A stretch of 64,000 bases of DNA from Bradyrhizobium macuxiense. GTDB taxonomy: Bacteria; Pseudomonadota; Alphaproteobacteria; Rhizobiales; Xanthobacteraceae. Under the pieces are notes generated by a model, which had not been told where the DNA came from, ran no database searches, and saw nothing but the letters and a program-made list of their open reading frames with translations. Positions 21,149 through 30,422 of the stretch are shown in pieces. Numbering within the stretch: position 1 is the first letter of the stretch; each line of letters begins with the position of its first letter. The DNA lies in NCBI RefSeq assembly GCF_007993935.1, contig NZ_VITY01000010.1, positions 165,725 to 229,724 of the forward strand, in the 5' to 3' direction. The translations under genes were made by a program, and so were the position numbers.

Positions 21149-21275
21149 GTCGTCCCGGCGAAAGCCGGGACCCATAACCCCGGAACGTCGTGTGGCGCAC
21201 GATCGTTCCGCGGGACTCCGACCAACACACTCGATAGATTCCGCGGTATGGGTCCCGGCTTTCGCCGGGACGACG
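21149..21275. repeat. intergenic palindromic repeat, family A copy 3
   Basis: Arms CCCGGCGAAAGCCGGGACCC and reverse complement, here in the GC variant of the family. It sits between the convergent racemase and hppD genes, only 9 bp after the former, and may end transcription from both sides. Confidence 0.85.
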
Positions 21276-21312
21276 CCTGTTGGTTTTGCGCTAGCGTGGC
21301 ACTACGACGTGC

Positions 21313-22431
<1,119 letters not shown>

Positions 22432-22485
22432 GGCGGTAACTCCCTGATTTGTCTGTAGATCAGTTTCCGTCATATGCGGCGCAAC

Positions 22486-22525
22486 GTGCGTGCAAAATGG
22501 GGCTAATTTTGCTAATATCGCGCAC
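22486..22525. promoter_or_regulatory. nested inverted repeat between hppD and the Lrp-family gene
   Basis: GCAAAAT (22492-22498) and ATTTTGC (22506-22512) form a perfect inverted repeat with a 7-bp spacer, flanked by an outer GTGCG...CGCAC pair (22486-22490, 22521-22525). It is in the middle of the 123-bp divergent region, AT-rich at the core as Lrp/AsnC operators are. Likely the binding site of the regulator at 22555. Confidence 0.45.
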
Positions 22526-22554
22526 GATCCGTGCATGATATGGACATTTGACGC

Positions 22555-23031
22555 ATGTCTAACGTCGACGCTTTCGACCTCAAAATGCTCGCCGCGCTGC
22601 AGGATGACGGCCGGCTGACCAACCAGCAGCTGGCCGACCTGGTCGGGCTGTCCGCCTCGCAATGCTCGCGGCGGCGGATGCGGCTGGAGGAGGAGAAGGT
22701 GATCGCGGGCTACCACGCCGACCTCGCCGGCGAGGCGCTCGGCTTCGCCCTGATCGCCTTCATCCACATTACCCTCGCGACCCACTCGCCCGACAACGCC
22801 AAGCGGTTTCGCGAACTGGTCAACCGGGTCGACGACATCCAGGAGGCCTATGCACTGACGGGCGACGCCGACTACGTGCTGAAGGTGATGCTGCGCGACC
22901 TGAAGAGCCTGTCCGACATCGTCAACAACGTGCTGATGCCGCACCAGAGCGTCGCCCATGTGCGCTCGTCGATCGTGCTCGATCGATTGAAGGAGAGTAC
23001 CAAGCTGCCGTTGAAGACGTTGCAGACCTGA
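22555..23031 (+). CDS. Lrp/AsnC family transcriptional regulator
   Basis: A 158-residue regulator. The N-terminal winged HTH reads DAFDLKMLAALQDDGRLTNQQLADLVGLSASQCSRRRMRLEE, and the C-terminal half (about 70-150) is the RAM effector domain (AFIHITLATH, DIQEAYALTGDADYVLKV). Such proteins sense amino acids as octamers. Being divergent from hppD, it probably responds to tyrosine, phenylalanine or a breakdown product, and also regulates itself. Confidence 0.93.
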   Translation: MSNVDAFDLKMLAALQDDGRLTNQQLADLVGLSASQCSRRRMRLEEEKVIAGYHADLAGEALGFALIAFIHITLATHSPDNAKRFRELVNRVDDIQEAYALTGDADYVLKVMLRDLKSLSDIVNNVLMPHQSVAHVRSSIVLDRLKESTKLPLKTLQT

Positions 23032-23126
23032 CTGGCGCGAATCGAGGGAAATACGTCATTCGTTTCGACGACGCGACCTGCGATCATCCGCCTGAGTTAG
23101 TTCGATGCTGCGACGACGGCAGTGGG

Positions 23127-23258
23127 CTCCCTCTCCCCTTGTGGGAGTGGGTTGGGGTGAGGGGTTCTTTCCACCGAGCACTCTCTGTCGAGAGACCGCA
23201 ACGCCTCACCCGGATCACATCTTGCGATGTGATCCGACCTCTCCCACAAGGGGAGAGG
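23127..23258. repeat. intergenic palindromic repeat, family C copy 1
   Basis: CTCTCCCCTTGTGGGAG and its reverse complement enclose a unit with a GGTTGGGGTGAGGGGTTC inner segment. Related copies are at 25055, 50315, 54474 and 59365. It fills most of the 268-bp gap before the DUF1272 gene. Confidence 0.8.
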
Positions 23259-23299
23259 TGCAGCGGTATGCGCGGCATCTTACAAAGCTGAGGATAGCC

Positions 23300-23611
23300 A
23301 TGGCGCTGCAGCTGCGACCGAACTGCGAATATTGCGACAAGGACCTGCCGCCGAGCGCGGTCGACGCGCGGATCTGCTCCTATGAATGCACGTTCTGTGC
23401 GGACTGCGCCGAGACCAAGCTCGGCAATGTCTGCCCGAACTGCGGCGGCGGCTTTGCGCCGCGCCCGATCCGCCCGGCCAAGCCGTGGCGGGCGGGTGTC
23501 TGCACCGTGAACCAGCCGCCGTCGGACAAGCGGGTGCATCTGAAATACAGTCTCGAGGACTGCGCGGCGCATACGGCGCGGCTGAGGGATGTCAGGCCGG
23601 AGGAGCGGTGA
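23300..23611 (+). CDS. DUF1272 cysteine-rich small protein
   Basis: A 103-residue protein with two close CxxC groups: CEYCDKDLPP and CSYECTFCADCAETKLGNVCPNCGGGF. This matches the DUF1272 family, which begins with LELRPNCE-like sequence and probably binds zinc; the function is unknown. The long in-frame extension upstream runs through a repeat, so the ATG at 23300 is used. A family B repeat follows it directly. Confidence 0.85.
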   Translation: MALQLRPNCEYCDKDLPPSAVDARICSYECTFCADCAETKLGNVCPNCGGGFAPRPIRPAKPWRAGVCTVNQPPSDKRVHLKYSLEDCAAHTARLRDVRPEER

Positions 23612-23619
23612 TCGCTCTC

Positions 23620-23742
23620 CGTCATTGCGAGGAGCGAAGCGACGAAGCAATCCATCCGTCGTCATACGCGGATCTATGGATTGCTTCGCGGAGCCTGTCA
23701 TCCGGCGGCGCTTTGCGCCGACCGGGTGGCTCGCAATGACGT
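23620..23742. repeat. intergenic palindromic repeat, family B copy 1
   Basis: GTCATTGCGAGGAGCGAAGC at one end and its counterpart CTCGCAATGAC at the other, with GCAATCC/GGATTGC inner arms. Copies at 30331 and 61261. It separates the convergent DUF1272 and fahA genes. Confidence 0.85.
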
Positions 23743-23746
23743 GACG

Positions 23747-25018
23747 TCACTCCGCCGCGACGATGGTGCCCTCGACCTCGCCGAACCCGACACGATAGCC
23801 GTCGCCCTGACACCAGCCGCGCATGATCAGCGAATCGCCGTTTTCGAGGAACGAGCGCGTGACGCCGCTCGCAAGCTCCACCGGCTCGGTGCCGTTCCAG
23901 CTGATTTCGAGCAGACTGCCGCGCTGATGCTTCTCCGGACCGGAGATCGTGCCGCTGCCGAGGAGATCGCCGACGTTCATCGCGCAGCCGCTGGAGGCAT
24001 GGTGCACCAGCTGCTGCACCGACGACCAGTACATGTATTTGAAATTGGTGCTGCAGATCGTCTTCGCCTCGTTCATTGCCCCCGCACGCAACGTGACGTC
24101 GAGCTGCATGTCGTAGTTGTTCGGCCGGGTCTGCTTCAGGTAGGCCAGCGGCTCCGGCTCTTGCTTCGGCCCCTGCATGCGGAACGGCTCCAGCGCCTCG
24201 CGTGTCACCACCCACGGAGAGATCGAAGTCGCGAACGCCTTGGCCTGGAACGGACCGAGCGGCACGTATTCCCACTGCTGGATGTCGCGCGCGCTCCAGT
24301 CGTTGAGGATGACGAAGCCGAAGATCATCTCCTCGGCCTGCTGCTCGGTGAGCATCTCGCCCATCGCTGACACCTGCCCGACGACAACCCCCATCTCGAG
24401 CTCGAAGTCGAGCCGCTTGCAGGGGCCGAAGCTCGGCACCTCTGCGGTCGGCGGTTTGAGCTGGCCGCGCGGCCGCTTGACCTTGGTGCCGCTCACAACG
24501 ACGGTCGAGGCGCGGCCATTGTAGCCGATCGGCATATGCAGCCAGTTCGGCTGCAGCGCATTGTCCTTGCCGCGGAACATGACGCCGACATTGGTGGCGT
24601 GCTCCTTCGACGAATAGAAATCGGTGTAGCCCGAGACGGCAAACGGCATGTGCAGCTTCACGTCGGCCATCGGCACCAGCGCCCGCGCCCGCAACTCCCT
24701 GTTGTCGCGCAGCTCCGAATGATCTGATCGCAACAGCTCGCTGATCCGCGCCCGCGTCGCCGACCACACCTTCGGCCCGAGCGCCATGAAGGCATTGAGC
24801 GACGGCTGCGAAAACACGCCGAGCGGCCCGACATCGAGCCGCGAATCCTGCTCGAGCTCCCAGAGGTCGAGCACATAGTCGCCGATCGCGACGCCGACGC
24901 GCGGCGCAAGGCCGTCCTTCGACGAGAACACGCCGTAGGGCAGGTTCTGGATCGGAAAGTCGGAGGTCGGGCCGACGTCGATGAAGGAGCGGAGTTTGGG
25001 GTCGTTGGGGTGGGTCAT
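23747..25018 (-). CDS. fahA: fumarylacetoacetase
   Basis: A 423-residue enzyme that splits fumarylacetoacetate into fumarate and acetoacetate, the last step of the homogentisate pathway. The N-terminal SH3-like domain is followed by the FAH catalytic domain with metal-binding FELEMGVVVG (about residue 214) and NDWSARDIQQWEYVPLGPF. Length fits full eukaryote-like fumarylacetoacetases. The start is the ATG at 25018 (MTHPNDPKLRSF); the longer frame is in a repeat. It is downstream of hmgA on the same strand, 203 bp away. Confidence 0.96.
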   Translation of the reverse strand: MTHPNDPKLRSFIDVGPTSDFPIQNLPYGVFSSKDGLAPRVGVAIGDYVLDLWELEQDSRLDVGPLGVFSQPSLNAFMALGPKVWSATRARISELLRSDHSELRDNRELRARALVPMADVKLHMPFAVSGYTDFYSSKEHATNVGVMFRGKDNALQPNWLHMPIGYNGRASTVVVSGTKVKRPRGQLKPPTAEVPSFGPCKRLDFELEMGVVVGQVSAMGEMLTEQQAEEMIFGFVILNDWSARDIQQWEYVPLGPFQAKAFATSISPWVVTREALEPFRMQGPKQEPEPLAYLKQTRPNNYDMQLDVTLRAGAMNEAKTICSTNFKYMYWSSVQQLVHHASSGCAMNVGDLLGSGTISGPEKHQRGSLLEISWNGTEPVELASGVTRSFLENGDSLIMRGWCQGDGYRVGFGEVEGTIVAAE

Positions 25019-25054
25019 CGTCTTCTCGATGCAATAATGGTGAGGCCACTTTCG

Positions 25055-25218
25055 CCACCCTCCCCTGGAGGGGGAGGGTCGGCTCGCATGGAGCGAAGCG
25101 AAATGCGAGACGGGGTGGGGTGATCCCTCCACTCGGGGACCGCCTCAAGGGAGAGACTGTCACCCCACCCCGCCGCTCATTTCATTCGCGTCGACCCTCC
25201 CCCTCCAGGGGAGGGTGG
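25055..25218. repeat. intergenic palindromic repeat, family C copy 2
   Basis: CACCCTCCCCTGGAGGGGGAG at the left end and CCCTCCAGGGGAGGGTGG at the right end, with GGGTGGGGTGA inner parts. It occupies nearly the whole hmgA-fahA intergenic gap, so it would be within the transcript if the two genes are co-transcribed. Confidence 0.8.
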
Positions 25219-25221
25219 AAG

Positions 25222-26568
25222 CTACGGCTTGGTCGGGTCGAACTTCTTCTCGAGGCCCTTCCAGCAATCCGAGTAGTCATCCTGCAGCGTCGACGACTTC
25301 GCCGCATGCTCGGTCACGCGCTGGGGAAATCGGGTCTCGAACATGAAGGCCATCGTCCCGGTCAGCTTCACCGGCCTCAGCTCGCTGTTGCTGGCGTGCT
25401 CGAAGGCTTCGCGGTCGGGGCCGTGCGGCAGCATGCAATTGTGCAGGCTGATGCCGCCCGGCACGAAGCCTTGCGGCTTGGCGTCGTAGACGCCGTAGAT
25501 CAGGCCCATGAACTCCGACATGATGTTCATGTGGTACCACGGCGGGCGGAAGGTGTTGTCGGCCACCATCCAGCGCTCCGGGAAGATCACGAAGTCGATA
25601 TTCGCGGTGCCGGCGGTCTCCGACGGCGAGGTCAGCACCGTGAAGATCGATGGATCGGGATGGTCGAAGGCGATCGCGCCGACCGGCGAGAAGGTGCGCA
25701 GATCGTATTTGTAGGGCGCGTAATTGCCGTGCCAGGCGACCACATCGATCGGCGAATGCGGCAACGTGGTCTTGAACAGCGAACCGCCCCACTTCACGAA
25801 GAGCTCGGTCGGCGTGTCCTTGTCCTCGTAAGCGGCCACCGGCGTCAGGAAGTCGCGCGAATTGGCCAGGCAATTGGCGCCGATCGGGCCGCGCTCCGGC
25901 AGCGTGAATGCGCCGCCGTAGTTCTCGCACAGATAGCCGCGCGCCGGCCCATTCGGAATCTCGACACGGAATTTGACGCCGCGCGGGATCACCACGATCT
26001 CGCCGGGCTCGGCATCGATTCGGCCGAATTCGGTGACCAGACGCAGATTGCCCTGCTGCAGCACGAACATCATCTCGCCGTCGGCATTGTAGAAATGCTG
26101 ATCGACCATCGATTTGGTGATGAGGTAGACGTGCGCCGCCATGCCGGCCTGGGTGTTGGCATCGCCAGCCGTGGTCATGGTCTGCACGCCCTGCAGGAAG
26201 GTCATGTCCTCCTTCGGGATCGGCGCCGGATCCCAGCGCAGCTGCGCGATCGGCATGTCGTATTCGTGGCACGGCGCGGTGCGCCACAGCCCGGCGTCGG
26301 CCTTGGCGAAGCGGCCGGAATGCCGCACCGACGGGCGGATGCGATAGAGCCAGGAGCGCTCATTGGTGCCGCGCGGCGCCGTGAACGGCGAGCCCGAGAG
26401 TTGTTCGGCATAGAGACCATAGGCGCAGCGCTGCGGCGAGTTGCGCCCCATCGGCAGCGCGCCGGGCAAGGCCTCGGTCTCAAAGCTGTTGCCGAAACCG
26501 GACATGTAGCCCGGCGTCACTTGCCCGGAGCTGCGCACGATCTGATCCGGCGAGGTATTGATGTTCAT
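25222..26568 (-). CDS. hmgA: homogentisate 1,2-dioxygenase
   Basis: A 448-residue ring-cleaving iron dioxygenase that turns homogentisate into maleylacetoacetate. The iron ligands are visible as His346 and Glu352 (WYHMNIMSEFMG) and His382 (NCMLPHGPD). The GFGNSFETEALPGALP start is characteristic. ATG at 26568 has an AGGAGG 7 nt upstream that overlaps the end of the preceding metallo-hydrolase gene; 2 bp separate the genes, implying a shared transcript. Confidence 0.97.
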   Translation of the reverse strand: MNINTSPDQIVRSSGQVTPGYMSGFGNSFETEALPGALPMGRNSPQRCAYGLYAEQLSGSPFTAPRGTNERSWLYRIRPSVRHSGRFAKADAGLWRTAPCHEYDMPIAQLRWDPAPIPKEDMTFLQGVQTMTTAGDANTQAGMAAHVYLITKSMVDQHFYNADGEMMFVLQQGNLRLVTEFGRIDAEPGEIVVIPRGVKFRVEIPNGPARGYLCENYGGAFTLPERGPIGANCLANSRDFLTPVAAYEDKDTPTELFVKWGGSLFKTTLPHSPIDVVAWHGNYAPYKYDLRTFSPVGAIAFDHPDPSIFTVLTSPSETAGTANIDFVIFPERWMVADNTFRPPWYHMNIMSEFMGLIYGVYDAKPQGFVPGGISLHNCMLPHGPDREAFEHASNSELRPVKLTGTMAFMFETRFPQRVTEHAAKSSTLQDDYSDCWKGLEKKFDPTKP

Positions 26569-26570
26569 GT

Positions 26571-27527
26571 CTATCCTCCTCCTTGCAGGGCGGCCCACAT
26601 TTCCTGGTCGCGCTTGTCGGTCCAGATCACGGGGTCATCGATCCCGGACGCCTCGTCATAGGCGCGCGAAACGTTGAACGGCAGGCAGTGCTCGTAGATC
26701 GCGAACTTCGAGAACTTCGGATCCATCACCTCGCGCGTCGCCGCCATCGATTCTTTCAGGCTACGGCCCTTGGCGACGGAGGATTCGGCGGCGCCATAGA
26801 GCGTGGTGACGAAATCGCGGGTCATCGCGATCGCATCGCGCCCGGTCTCGAGGCCCTTCAGGGCATCGCCGCGGCCCGGCGCGATCGCCTTCGGATTGAA
26901 GGCGCGGATCTCGTTCAAGGTCATCGGCCATTCGCGCAAATGCGCATCGCCGCAATAGCAGGCCGAGTGGTACTCGATGAGATCGCCTGAGAACATCACC
27001 TCGGCGTCCGGCACCCAGGCGACGATGTCGCCCGAGGTGTGGCCGGCGCCGAGTTGCATCAGCCGCACCTCGCGCTTGCCGAGATAGATCGACATCTCGC
27101 CTTCGAAGGTCAGCGTCGGCCAGGTCAGGCCGGGAATGCTCGCAGCATCCTGGAACAGGCGCGGGAAGCGGCCGTATTCCGAATCCCAATCCTGCTGGCC
27201 GCGCTCCTCGATCAGGCGATAGGTCTCCTGCGAGGCCACGATGCCCTGCGCGTGATAGGCGGAGGCGCCGAGCACGCGCACCGCGTGATAATGCGACAGC
27301 ACGACGTATTTGATCGGCTTATCGGTGACAGTCTTGACCCGCTCGATCACCTTGTTGGCCATCGCCGGCGTCGCCTGCGCGTCGAACACCAGGCAGCCAT
27401 CGTCGCCGACGATCACGGCGGTGTTGGGATCGCCCTCGGCGGTGAAGGCATAGAGATCGGTGCCGATCTCGGAGAAAGTGACCTTTTTCTCCTGAAGATC
27501 CGTGGTCGATGCGAAACCTTTGGCCAT
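26571..27527 (-). CDS. MBL-fold metallo-hydrolase of the homogentisate cluster
   Basis: A 318-residue metallo-beta-lactamase-fold protein. The fold is clear (VIVGDDGCLVFDAQATPAMA, LGAGHTSGDIVAWVP, VMFSGDLIEYHSACYCGD), but the canonical HxHxDH reads HYHAVR here, so the Asp and third His of the motif are absent. A metal site using one fewer residue, or a non-hydrolytic role, is possible. The frame extends upstream to 27746 through the DUF2783 gene; ATG at 27527 is the sensible start. It lies between the DUF2783 gene and hmgA. Role in the pathway unknown. Confidence 0.83.
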   Translation of the reverse strand: MAKGFASTTDLQEKKVTFSEIGTDLYAFTAEGDPNTAVIVGDDGCLVFDAQATPAMANKVIERVKTVTDKPIKYVVLSHYHAVRVLGASAYHAQGIVASQETYRLIEERGQQDWDSEYGRFPRLFQDAASIPGLTWPTLTFEGEMSIYLGKREVRLMQLGAGHTSGDIVAWVPDAEVMFSGDLIEYHSACYCGDAHLREWPMTLNEIRAFNPKAIAPGRGDALKGLETGRDAIAMTRDFVTTLYGAAESSVAKGRSLKESMAATREVMDPKFSKFAIYEHCLPFNVSRAYDEASGIDDPVIWTDKRDQEMWAALQGGG

Positions 27528-27555
27528 CAGTTCAATCCTGTCCGTTTGATCAGTG

Positions 27556-27783
27556 CTATTGCTGTTGCTGTTGTTGCTGCTGGCTTGCATCCAGCGTCCG
27601 TCGTTTCGCCAGCGCGATCGCCTCGCGCAGCACGTCGAGATCGCCGATATGGTTGGCGAGCACCAGAACCAGCGCGGCATCGAGATCGGCGCTCTGCGCG
27701 TCGGTGAGGCCGCGATGCGCCTCGACGATGGCGCGGAAGGCGTCATCCGGCTTTGCGAAGTTCGAACTGGTCGACAGCGCCAT
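27556..27783 (-). CDS. DUF2783 small protein, possible monooxygenase partner
   Basis: A 75-residue protein: LTDAQSADLDAALVLVLANHIGDLDVLREAIALAK is the DUF2783 core. It ends in eight consecutive Gln residues encoded by mixed CAA/CAG codons (about 27559-27582). It lies 9 bp after the flavin monooxygenase gene and before the metallo-hydrolase. By analogy with the small MhaB subunit of Pseudomonas 3-hydroxyphenylacetate 6-hydroxylase, it may be a coupling protein for that monooxygenase; this is inference from size and position. Confidence 0.8.
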   Translation of the reverse strand: MALSTSSNFAKPDDAFRAIVEAHRGLTDAQSADLDAALVLVLANHIGDLDVLREAIALAKRRTLDASQQQQQQQQ

Positions 27784-27792
27784 GACCGATCC

Positions 27793-29421
27793 TCAGTTCA
27801 AGCCGGATGCGCGCGCCAGCGCCGCGTCGAGTATCGGCCGCGCCGCGTTGCGAAAGCGCGCCGCGACATAACCATCCGGCCGCAGCAGATAGGCGGTGCC
27901 GGGCTCGGCGTCGTAGCGTTTGCCGGCAAGGCCCTGGGCGTCGACCAGCCCGCCTTCGCCGCCGACCCGGATGCTGCCGACGCCTTCGGGCACATCGAGA
28001 TCAGCGCCATTGCCAAACGTCAGCAGCGTGAAACGCGTTCCCTGCCCGATGAACGCCTCGGTCAGATAGCTGGAACCGCCACCCGGCTCCGTCACCGGGG
28101 CATCCAGCATCGAGGTGCCCGGCCGCGGGCCGCCGCGCCAATCGTCGCGATCGCCGCTCGACAGCGGGGTGTCGTAGACCGACGGCACCGACAGGCGGCC
28201 GCCATTGACCATGCGCTTGCCGAACTCGGTATCCTCCGCGAGCGACAGCACCGCCTGGCGCAGCCGCGCCTCCTGCTTCGTCACGGGCGCCATGAAATCG
28301 GTCGAGCGGGTCGACTCGCGGATGTTCTCGTCCGCCGCCGCACTGCGCTCGATGTGATAGCTCTCCAGCAAGTCCTCCGGCGACAACCGGCGCAGCACGC
28401 GGTCGAGCTTCCACGCCAGGTTCTCGGCGTCCTCGAGCCCTGAATTGGCGCCGCGCGCGCCGAACGGCGAGACCTGGTGCGCGGAATCGCCGGCGAAGAT
28501 CACGCGGCCATGGATGAACCTGGCCATCCGGCGGCACTGGAACTTGTACAGCGAGATCCACTCGAACTCGAACTTGTCATGCCCGAGCATGCGCTCAATC
28601 CGCGGCCGGACGTTCTCGGGCTGCTTCTCGGCTATGGGATCGGCATCCGGATTGAGCTGCAGATCGATGCGCCAGATATCGTCCGGCTGCTTGTGCAGCA
28701 GCGCCGAGCGCCCGGCATGGAACGGCGGATCGAACCAGAACCAGCGCTCGGTCGGGAATGCCGCCGTCATCTTAACGTCGGCGATCAGGAACTGGTCCTC
28801 GAACACCTGGCCTGCGAACTCCGCGCCGACCATCTGCCGCAGCGAGGAACGCGCGCCGTCGCAGGCGACGACGAAGGAGGCATGGACCTGGTAGGAGCCT
28901 TCGGGCGTCGCGATGGTCAGCGCAACGCCATCGTTGCGGCTCTCCAGCGCGATCACCTTGTTGCGCCAGCGCAGATCGATCTCTGGCAGTTGCTCGACCC
29001 GGTCGACCAGATAGGCCTCGGCATAGAATTGCTGCAGGTTGATGAAGGCGGGCCGCTTGTGGCCTTCCTCGGGGAGCAGATTGAACTGGTAGAGCTGCGA
29101 GGCGCCGTGGAAGATCTTGCCGACGCTCCACACCACGCCCTTCTCGACCATGCGGTCGCCGACGCCAAGCCGATCCCAGAATTCCAGCGAACGCTTCGAG
29201 AAGCAGATCGCGCGCGAGCCCTCGCCGATCCGGTCGGCATCGTCGAGCAGCACCACGCGCTGGCCGCGCTGCGCGAGATCGATCGCGAGCGACAATCCAA
29301 CCGGCCCGGCACCGACCACGACGACCGGATGCTCCGCGACGTTGGCGCCCGACCGGTCCTGGTCGGGGTGGCGGCGATAGCCGAACTGGGTTTTGGCTTG
29401 TGCCGTGTTGGCTGATGCCAT
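27793..29421 (-). CDS. FAD-dependent aromatic monooxygenase (MhpA/MhaA type)
   Basis: A 542-residue group A flavoprotein hydroxylase. The FAD motif VVVGAGPVGLSLAIDLA is near residues 34-50, the DG motif is VVACDGARSSLR, and the GD motif is IFAGDSAHQVSPFGARGANSGLEDAENLAWKL; the C-terminal thioredoxin-like tail is present. It uses NAD(P)H and O2 to add a hydroxyl to a phenolic ring. In this cluster the likely product is homogentisate, e.g. from 3-hydroxyphenylacetate, since the size and partners match the MhaA protein of P. putida. It is divergent from the MarR regulator, the likely controller. Confidence 0.87.
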   Translation of the reverse strand: MASANTAQAKTQFGYRRHPDQDRSGANVAEHPVVVVGAGPVGLSLAIDLAQRGQRVVLLDDADRIGEGSRAICFSKRSLEFWDRLGVGDRMVEKGVVWSVGKIFHGASQLYQFNLLPEEGHKRPAFINLQQFYAEAYLVDRVEQLPEIDLRWRNKVIALESRNDGVALTIATPEGSYQVHASFVVACDGARSSLRQMVGAEFAGQVFEDQFLIADVKMTAAFPTERWFWFDPPFHAGRSALLHKQPDDIWRIDLQLNPDADPIAEKQPENVRPRIERMLGHDKFEFEWISLYKFQCRRMARFIHGRVIFAGDSAHQVSPFGARGANSGLEDAENLAWKLDRVLRRLSPEDLLESYHIERSAAADENIRESTRSTDFMAPVTKQEARLRQAVLSLAEDTEFGKRMVNGGRLSVPSVYDTPLSSGDRDDWRGGPRPGTSMLDAPVTEPGGGSSYLTEAFIGQGTRFTLLTFGNGADLDVPEGVGSIRVGGEGGLVDAQGLAGKRYDAEPGTAYLLRPDGYVAARFRNAARPILDAALARASGLN

Positions 29422-29597
29422 TGCTTGACCCTACTTGCGTGACCCTGGATGTTCCCTGTGCCGGCTTTTGACTGCGGCTTGCGCGACCGGCGCGACCAGC
29501 ACCTTGCGGGTCGGCCGCGACCTTGCTAAATTAGTCTCACTTGCAACTATCTTAAACTCCCAGTCGGGCCCGCCGTCAACTCAAATTGGAGGAATTT

Positions 29598-30158
29598 TTG
29601 GCCAGAACCTCTGCAAGCCAGCCTCCGGCCCGGGCGCGCAGCGCCGTGGAAGCCGACGCGCGCGACGATGCCGCGCCGGCGAAGAAGCGCCTCGATCTCT
29701 TTCATTTCATGCCGTTCCGCCTGAACCGGCTGGCGGCCGAAGTGTCCTCGGCGCTGTCGAGCGAGTATCAGGCGCGCTACGGCCTCGACATTCCGGAATG
29801 GCGCGTGCTCGCGACGCTGGGTTTCCGCAGCGATCCCTGCAGCGCGCAATACATCGCGCATTGCACCCGCACGCATAAATCCACCATCAGCCGCGCGGTG
29901 TCGGCATTGATGGAGCGGGAGATCGTTGAGCGCGTCGAGAACGCCGACGACCGCCGCGAATTCCGCCTGCGGCTGACCAAGAAGGGCCAGGCGCTGTACG
30001 AAGAGCTGATCCCGCGCCTGCTGCGCAAGGAGCAGGAGATCCTGTCCTGCCTGTCCGCGCAGGAGCGCCGCGACCTCGGGCGCCTGCTCGGCAAGGTCGA
30101 GAGCAGCCTCGAGCTGGTCCAGACCAGCGAAGAGGCCGACGCGAAGGACGCCTATTAG
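29598..30158 (+). CDS. MarR family transcriptional regulator
   Basis: A 186-residue winged-helix regulator. The DNA-binding region contains CSAQYIAHCTRTHKSTISRAVSALMEREIVERVENADDRREFRLRLTKKG, with the wing Asp-Arg pair of MarR proteins. The start is a TTG at 29598 with GGAGG 5 nt upstream; the next TTG upstream (29586) overlaps that site and is less likely. Divergent from the monooxygenase gene with 176 bp between; the AT-rich TTAGTCTCACTTGCAACTATC patch near 29535 may hold the operator. A phenolic acid effector is likely from context. Confidence 0.9.
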   Translation: MARTSASQPPARARSAVEADARDDAAPAKKRLDLFHFMPFRLNRLAAEVSSALSSEYQARYGLDIPEWRVLATLGFRSDPCSAQYIAHCTRTHKSTISRAVSALMEREIVERVENADDRREFRLRLTKKGQALYEELIPRLLRKEQEILSCLSAQERRDLGRLLGKVESSLELVQTSEEADAKDAY

Positions 30159-30170
30159 GGCCACTCAACC

Positions 30171-30302
30171 CGTCATCCCGGCGCAAAGGCTTCGCCTTTG
30201 TCGCTGGAGGAGCGCGTAGCGCGTCTCGAAGGATGCACGGCCCGGCTGGTGGCCGTCGACCCTTCGAGACGCGCGCAAGAGCGCGCTCCTCAGGGTGACG
30301 GT
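30171..30302. repeat. intergenic palindromic repeat, family E
   Basis: CGTCATCCCGGCGCAAAGGC at the left and CCTCAGGGTGACGG at the right with CCTTCGAGACGCGC/GCGCGTCTCGAAGG inner arms. One copy here; it is of the same general design as families A and B and directly precedes a family B copy. Confidence 0.7.
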
Positions 30303-30330
30303 GATGGAATTTTGTGCGCAGTCCCTCCAC

Positions 30331-30416
30331 CGTCATTGCGAGCGAAGCGAAGCAATCCATGCATCCAAGCATGCGGAACGATGGATTGCTTCGTCGCTGC
30401 GCTCCTCGCAATGACG
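30331..30416. repeat. intergenic palindromic repeat, family B copy 2 (short form)
   Basis: CGTCATTGCGAGCGAAGCGA to CTCCTCGCAATGACGG, 86 bp, with ATGGATTGCTT arms. Lies 6 bp from the end of the 3-hydroxyisobutyrate dehydrogenase-like gene, in the convergent gap after the MarR gene. Confidence 0.85.
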
Positions 30417-30422
30417 GAGCCG

